Positions 6,701-9,555 of a stretch of 9,555 nucleotides of DNA are shown piece by piece. The translations under genes and the position numbers were made by a program. The DNA is from Chloroflexota bacterium. Lineage in GTDB: Bacteria; Chloroflexota; Dehalococcoidia; UBA2979. The notes under the pieces are model-generated. The model had not been told where the DNA came from. It ran no database searches and saw nothing but the letters and a program-made list of their open reading frames with translations. The stretch is taken from NCBI GenBank assembly GCA_016875695.1, contig VGPB01000059.1, positions 1 to 9,555 of the forward strand, read 5' to 3'. Position 1 is the first letter of the stretch; each line of letters starts with the position of its first letter.

Positions 6701-8179
6701 CTCCTCGACACACTGAACCGCGCCGCGTACGCGCCGAGCGCCATCGACGCAGCCGTCGCCTCGGTGCTCGCCGGCGGGGACCCGCGCTGCGATCGCGGCG
6801 CGCTGCGCGCGACGCTCGAGTTCGTCTGCGCCCGCGTCGTGCCCGCGCTGCTGCGGACCGGGGAGGAGCTCGACCACGTCGTCGACGCGCTCGCGGGGCG
6901 CTACGTGCTGCCCGGGCCGAGCGGTGCGCCGAGCCGCGGCATGGCACACGTGCTGCCGACCGGCCGCAACTTCTACTCGATCGACCCGCGCGTCGTGCCG
7001 AGCCCGCCTGCATGGCAGACCGGCAAGCTGCTCGCGGAGGGTCTCGTCGAGCGCTACGTGCGCGACGAGGGTCGCTACCCGGAGTCCGTCGGCCTCTCGA
7101 TCTGGGGCACGAGCGCGATGCGCACCCAGGGCGACGACGTCGCGCAGATGCTCGCGCTGATGGGAGCGCGGCCGCTGTGGCAGGCGGAGAGCCGCCGCAT
7201 CGTCGGCCTCGAGGTCATCCCGCTCGAGGAGCTCGGGCGACCGCGCGTGGATGTCGTCGCGCGCATCTCGGGCTTCTTCCGCGACGCGTTCCCACACGTG
7301 ATCGCGCTGCTCGATGAGGCGGTCGCGCTCGTTACCGCGCTCGACGAGCCCGAGGAGCAGAACTACGTGCTACGCAACCGCCGCCGCGAACGCGACCGCC
7401 TCATCGCGCAAGGCGCGATCGCGGACGAGGCGTGGAACGAGGCCGGCTACCGCGTCTTCGGCAGCCCGCCCGGCACGTACGGCGCCGGCATCTTGCCGCT
7501 CATCGACGAGCGCCAGTGGCGCGCGGACGCCGACTTCGCCGAGACGTACGTAAACTGGGGTGGCTACGCGTACACGCGCGACCGCTTCGGTGTCGACGCG
7601 CGCGCGGGCTTCCGCGAGACGCTCGCGCGCGTGCAGATCGCGGCGAAGAACCAGGACAACCGCGAGCACGACATCTTCGACTCGGACGACTACCTGCAGT
7701 TCCACGGCGGCATGATCGCCTCGATCCGCGCTCTCACCGGCGCGAACCCGCGACGCTACTTCGGTGACTCGCAAGACCCGGCGCGCCCACGCGTGCGCGA
7801 CCTCAAGCAGGAGGTCGACCGCGTCTTCCGCTCGAGAGTCATCAATCCGAAGTGGCTGAACGCGATTCGCCGCCACGGCTACAAGGGCGGCCTCGAGGTC
7901 GCCGCCACGGTCGACTACATCTTCGGCTACGACGCGACGGCGCAGGTCATCGACGACTGGCAGTACGAAGCTGTCGCGCAGGCGTACCTGCTCGACGATG
8001 AGATGCACACGTTCCTGCAGCGCTCGAACCCGTGGGCGCAGCACGACATCGCCGAGCGCCTGCTCGAGGCGATCCAGCGCGGCCTGTGGGCCGACCCGTC
8101 GCCCGAGCTGCGCGCCGAGATCGAGCGGGCGCTGCTCGCCGTCGAGAGTGACCTCGAGGGCCGGAGCGCAGCCGAATGA
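3755..8179 (+). CDS. cobN: Cobaltochelatase subunit CobN with N-terminal [2Fe-2S] ferredoxin-like domain
   Basis: This 1474-residue large subunit of the ATP-dependent cobalt chelatase inserts Co2+ into hydrogenobyrinic acid a,c-diamide in the cytoplasm and is related to ChlH/BchH. Residues about 22-150 form a thioredoxin-like [2Fe-2S] domain with CVNGCCCGD (C46, C50, C51, C52) and SGCLGPC (C87, C91). Downstream FHSLNAEWQ (108-116) and YLPPP (133-137) also look like the small ferredoxin proteins encoded next to cobN elsewhere. From about 155 the protein is CobN along its whole length: VHMGKHGSLEWLPGKGVGLSE (begins about 724; H725, H729 and E733 are candidate metal or porphyrinoid ligands), TQGDD (1124-1128), NWGGYAY (about 1267-1273) and the usual NPWAQHDIAERLLEA end. 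CobN alone is about 1250-1350 residues, so the extra length is the fusion. The GTG at 3755 is chosen for AAGGAG 8 bases upstream and its overlap with the cbtA stop; the open frame extends to 3527 but overlaps cbtA. No frameshift is seen. Confidence 0.95.
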   Translation: MTAGPLEGSAPIPAAASRAHATRNIVTRADGKLVNVARHLGQLFMCVNGCCCGDVAHGAAPSRRELHHAEWERRRMRNRVHLNQSGCLGPCPLANVAMLLLAGRTTFFHSLNAEWQVIALWDYIERQVEVGGYLPPPQELAEFAFSSFSWEGGVQHDLAKPVALASDAVAQSGFLFLTQADTDLLALSRAVPLLDPAFPPVRAYGVNHLQSEADAIAFFDHIVSEAEVVIVRLHGGRTSLPGFDHLVDLVERHSAWLVAIPGTEELDPELTAYSNTGVPIAHELKAYLQYSGIDNYQQALYFLSDHLLASGYGYAPPAEQPRTGVYHPHAPGYTLDEWRRGADPARPTFGVLFYRSYLLTGNTAFIDTLIATGEAAGANVLPIFAYSLKDEALARGELPEALRYFVDDTGAPCVDVVINAMAFAMGVAGGAAHGADEWSVAALEQLGVPQLQVIAASTSAERWQVSDAGLTPLDVAMHVALPELDGRIITVPIAFKQPAATLSERGQRLTGAQVVHHAPLPDRVERVIGLANRLAALRRKPNAEKRIAVVLSNHNAKASRIANAVGLDSPASLLALLDRLRAEGYLVEDVPADPDALMQLLIDHGHYDHDLLTLEQLRNSVARVPASTYRGWSEALPAERLAQVEAQWGASPGQFYVDETSALALAGLDLGNVFVAVQPPRGYGMDRTAIMHRPDLPPPHPYLALYQWLARPQAAGGWGADAVVHMGKHGSLEWLPGKGVGLSEACFPDALLGDLPLVYPFIVDDPGEGAAAKRRAHAVIVDHLPPPLTQAGTYGPLEQLDRLVDEYYLLERTDPAKLPSLQVEIWNVLQAAHLDGELSQLLNADGATANHIHVWDPATHEDGVPYSLSDLSASDFRHLVEAIHTYTHEIGTAPIRDGLHTLGCALAGDALRDMLTMLTRLPNGTVPSLRDGVARAFGLELAALLEAQGAPLRAPDALATLGGAPINACADALEALDAVGRRLLDTLNRAAYAPSAIDAAVASVLAGGDPRCDRGALRATLEFVCARVVPALLRTGEELDHVVDALAGRYVLPGPSGAPSRGMAHVLPTGRNFYSIDPRVVPSPPAWQTGKLLAEGLVERYVRDEGRYPESVGLSIWGTSAMRTQGDDVAQMLALMGARPLWQAESRRIVGLEVIPLEELGRPRVDVVARISGFFRDAFPHVIALLDEAVALVTALDEPEEQNYVLRNRRRERDRLIAQGAIADEAWNEAGYRVFGSPPGTYGAGILPLIDERQWRADADFAETYVNWGGYAYTRDRFGVDARAGFRETLARVQIAAKNQDNREHDIFDSDDYLQFHGGMIASIRALTGANPRRYFGDSQDPARPRVRDLKQEVDRVFRSRVINPKWLNAIRRHGYKGGLEVAATVDYIFGYDATAQVIDDWQYEAVAQAYLLDDEMHTFLQRSNPWAQHDIAERLLEAIQRGLWADPSPELRAEIERALLAVESDLEGRSAAE

Positions 8180-9555
8180 GCGCACAGTACCCGTTCTCGG
8201 CGATCGTCGCGCAGCCGGACCTGCAGACAGCGCTATTGGTCAACGCCATCGAGCCGCGCATCGGCGGCGTGCTCATCCAGGGCGAGCGCGGCACGGCGAA
8301 GAGCACCGCCGCGCGCGGGCTCGCCGCGCTGCTGCCGCCGGCGCGCACGTACGCCGGCAGCACCTTCAACTGCGGCCCCGGCGACGAGGCGTTCGAGGTG
8401 TGCGACGCGTCGGCCGAGCTCGTCGACGCGCGCCCGCGTTTCGTCGAGCTGCCGATCGGCACGAGCGAGGACCGCGTGACCGGCACGCTCGATCTGGAGC
8501 GCACGCTGCGCAGCGGCGAGCTGCACTTCGCGCCCGGGCTGCTCGCCGCCGCGCACCGCGGCGTGCTGTACATCGACGAGGTCAATCTGCTGCCGGACCA
8601 CCTCGTGGACCTGCTCCTCGACGTCGCCGCGTCCGGCGTGCACCACGTCGAGCGCGAGGGTATCTCGGTGCGGCATCCCAGCCGCTTCCTGCTCATCGGC
8701 ACGATGAACCCGGAGGAGGGCGAGCTGCGGCCGCAGTTCCTCGACCGCTTCGGGCTGTGCGTGTCCGTCGCCGCGCCAGTGGACGCCGCGCTGCGCGCCG
8801 AGATTGTGCGCCGTCGCGTCGCGTTCGAGCATGACCCCGAGCGCTTCGCCGAGCGCTGGGCGGCCGACGATGCGTCGCTCGCGCGGCGGCTCGTCGACGC
8901 GAAGGAGCGCGTCGGCGCGGTCGTCGTCCCCGAACCGATGCTCGAGCTCGTGACCGCGCTGTGCGTCGAGGCGCGCGCCGACGGTCTGCGCCCCGACATC
9001 ACGGTCTACCGCACCGCGACGACACTCGCAGCACTCGACGCACGCAACGAGGTCGAGGCCGACGACGTCTACCGCGCGGCGCTGCTCGCGCTGCCGCATC
9101 GCCGGCGCCGCCAGGCGCCGCAGGACGGCGGCGATCCGCCGCCGCTCGAGGAGCTCATCGACCGCCGACGGCGGCAAGCGCACGACGGAAGCGGAAGCGG
9201 TGTCTCGCCCAACGGCGCGCCGGAGCCGAGTGCAAGCGCCAACGGCGCGAGCGAAGCGCCGCCGCGCACCGCCGGCACGCACGCGTCGGTCCGCGACGGA
9301 GCAGAGACGAGCGGCACGCCCGTGCCGAACCGAGTCGCGCTTCCCGCTGAGGTCGCGCCACACCTCGAGCTCGCGCTCACCGGCCGCCCGCCGCGCCGGC
9401 CGGCGGCGGTCACGAGTCGCGGGCGTGCGACGGACGCAGCGGCACACCAGCGCGTCGTCGGCGACACGGCGTACGGCGACGGCGCGCACGAGCTTGCGAC
9501 GTTCGCGTCGATGCTGCGCGCCGGGCGTCGCGTCGCACGCGCCGGCGCGCGCGCG
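8176..9555 (+). CDS. ChlI/ChlD-like magnesium-chelatase-type AAA+ ATPase subunit (runs off right edge)
   Basis: The frame from ATG 8176 stays open for 460 codons to the window edge. Residues 1-310 are a chelatase-type AAA+ module: FSAIVAQPDLQTAL (7-20), Walker A GERGTAKST (36-44, alanine in place of the usual third glycine), an insert with the LPIGTSEDRVTGTLDLE signature (92-108), Walker B GVLYIDEVNLL (129-139), GTMNPEEGELRPQFLDRFG with sensor 1 and arginine-finger region (175-193), and LRPDITVYRTATTLAAL near sensor 2 (271-287). Next is a disordered linker rich in Gly, Ser, Pro and Ala (about 313-384), then LP-x-E (389-392) and the basic region that normally precedes a VWA domain. The VWA/MIDAS part lies beyond the window. 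The start overlaps the cobN stop (ATGA). With no cobS or cobT visible, this protein probably energises CobN, providing both ATPase and VWA subunits. A true magnesium chelatase role is less likely without chlH or bacteriochlorophyll genes nearby. Confidence 0.9.
   Translation, partial: MSAQYPFSAIVAQPDLQTALLVNAIEPRIGGVLIQGERGTAKSTAARGLAALLPPARTYAGSTFNCGPGDEAFEVCDASAELVDARPRFVELPIGTSEDRVTGTLDLERTLRSGELHFAPGLLAAAHRGVLYIDEVNLLPDHLVDLLLDVAASGVHHVEREGISVRHPSRFLLIGTMNPEEGELRPQFLDRFGLCVSVAAPVDAALRAEIVRRRVAFEHDPERFAERWAADDASLARRLVDAKERVGAVVVPEPMLELVTALCVEARADGLRPDITVYRTATTLAALDARNEVEADDVYRAALLALPHRRRRQAPQDGGDPPPLEELIDRRRRQAHDGSGSGVSPNGAPEPSASANGASEAPPRTAGTHASVRDGAETSGTPVPNRVALPAEVAPHLELALTGRPPRRPAAVTSRGRATDAAAHQRVVGDTAYGDGAHELATFASMLRAGRRVARAGARA

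Noticed and set aside
7947..9002. Minus-strand open frame (351 codons) across the cobN/chlID junction
   Set aside because: Ser/Arg-rich composition, spans two real genes on the other strand, and shows no recognisable domain.
8233..9489. Long minus-strand open frame (418 codons) opposite the ChlI/ChlD-like gene
   Set aside because: Shadow of the chelatase AAA+ gene, whose plus-strand frame has intact Walker A, Walker B and sensor motifs; the antisense product is low-complexity and basic.
1..9555. CRISPR array, tRNA or rRNA genes
   Set aside because: No regularly spaced repeats and no tRNA or rRNA-like sequence were seen anywhere in the window.

Overview
The window is very GC-rich (C/G at most wobble positions) and carries a bacterial cobalamin (vitamin B12) biosynthesis and cobalt-uptake locus. 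The codon bias, the CbtB/CbtA cobalt transporter pair, the short B12 riboswitch and the pairing of CobN with a ChlI/ChlD-type ATPase would suit a high-GC actinobacterium, perhaps of the Thermoleophilia type. That placement is inference, because the window contains no taxonomic marker gene.

Layout. At the left edge, on the minus strand, is the 5' end of an IS3-family transposase OrfA gene. Its coding part ends at position 205, and a plausible IS terminus lies near 277. From about 278 to 503 there is no gene, only a candidate promoter. Everything else is on the plus strand. The first unit is cbiB (adenosylcobinamide-phosphate synthase) followed by a CobD/CobC-like PLP enzyme; the two overlap by the sequence ATGA. 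A second promoter (TTGACG, 18-base spacer, TACAGT) has its -35 box on the stop codon of the PLP enzyme. It leads into a compact cobalamin riboswitch at 2617-2730. Behind that lies the second unit: cbtB, cbtA, cobN and a chlI/chlD-like gene that runs off the right edge. Within it cbtA/cobN and cobN/chlID overlap by 3-4 bases, and only cbtB-cbtA has a short gap.

How the parts fit. CbtA/CbtB are thought to bring cobalt into the cell. CobN, with the ATPase/VWA protein next to it, inserts cobalt into hydrogenobyrinate a,c-diamide. The PLP enzyme supplies aminopropanol phosphate, and CbiB attaches it to adenosylcobyric acid. The riboswitch would shut down cobalt import and chelation when B12 is plentiful, while cbiB and the PLP gene seem to be transcribed separately.

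Main points of interest: (1) CobN carries an N-terminal [2Fe-2S] ferredoxin-like domain with a CxxxCCC...CxxxC cysteine pattern, which in related loci I recall as a separate small protein; (2) the riboswitch is unusually short, sits between genes with its own promoter, and offers a readable model for translational control; (3) the ATPase partner of CobN is ChlI/ChlD-like and not CobS/CobT; (4) an IS3 element sits immediately upstream of the operon. I see known families arranged in an interesting way, not a wholly new system.
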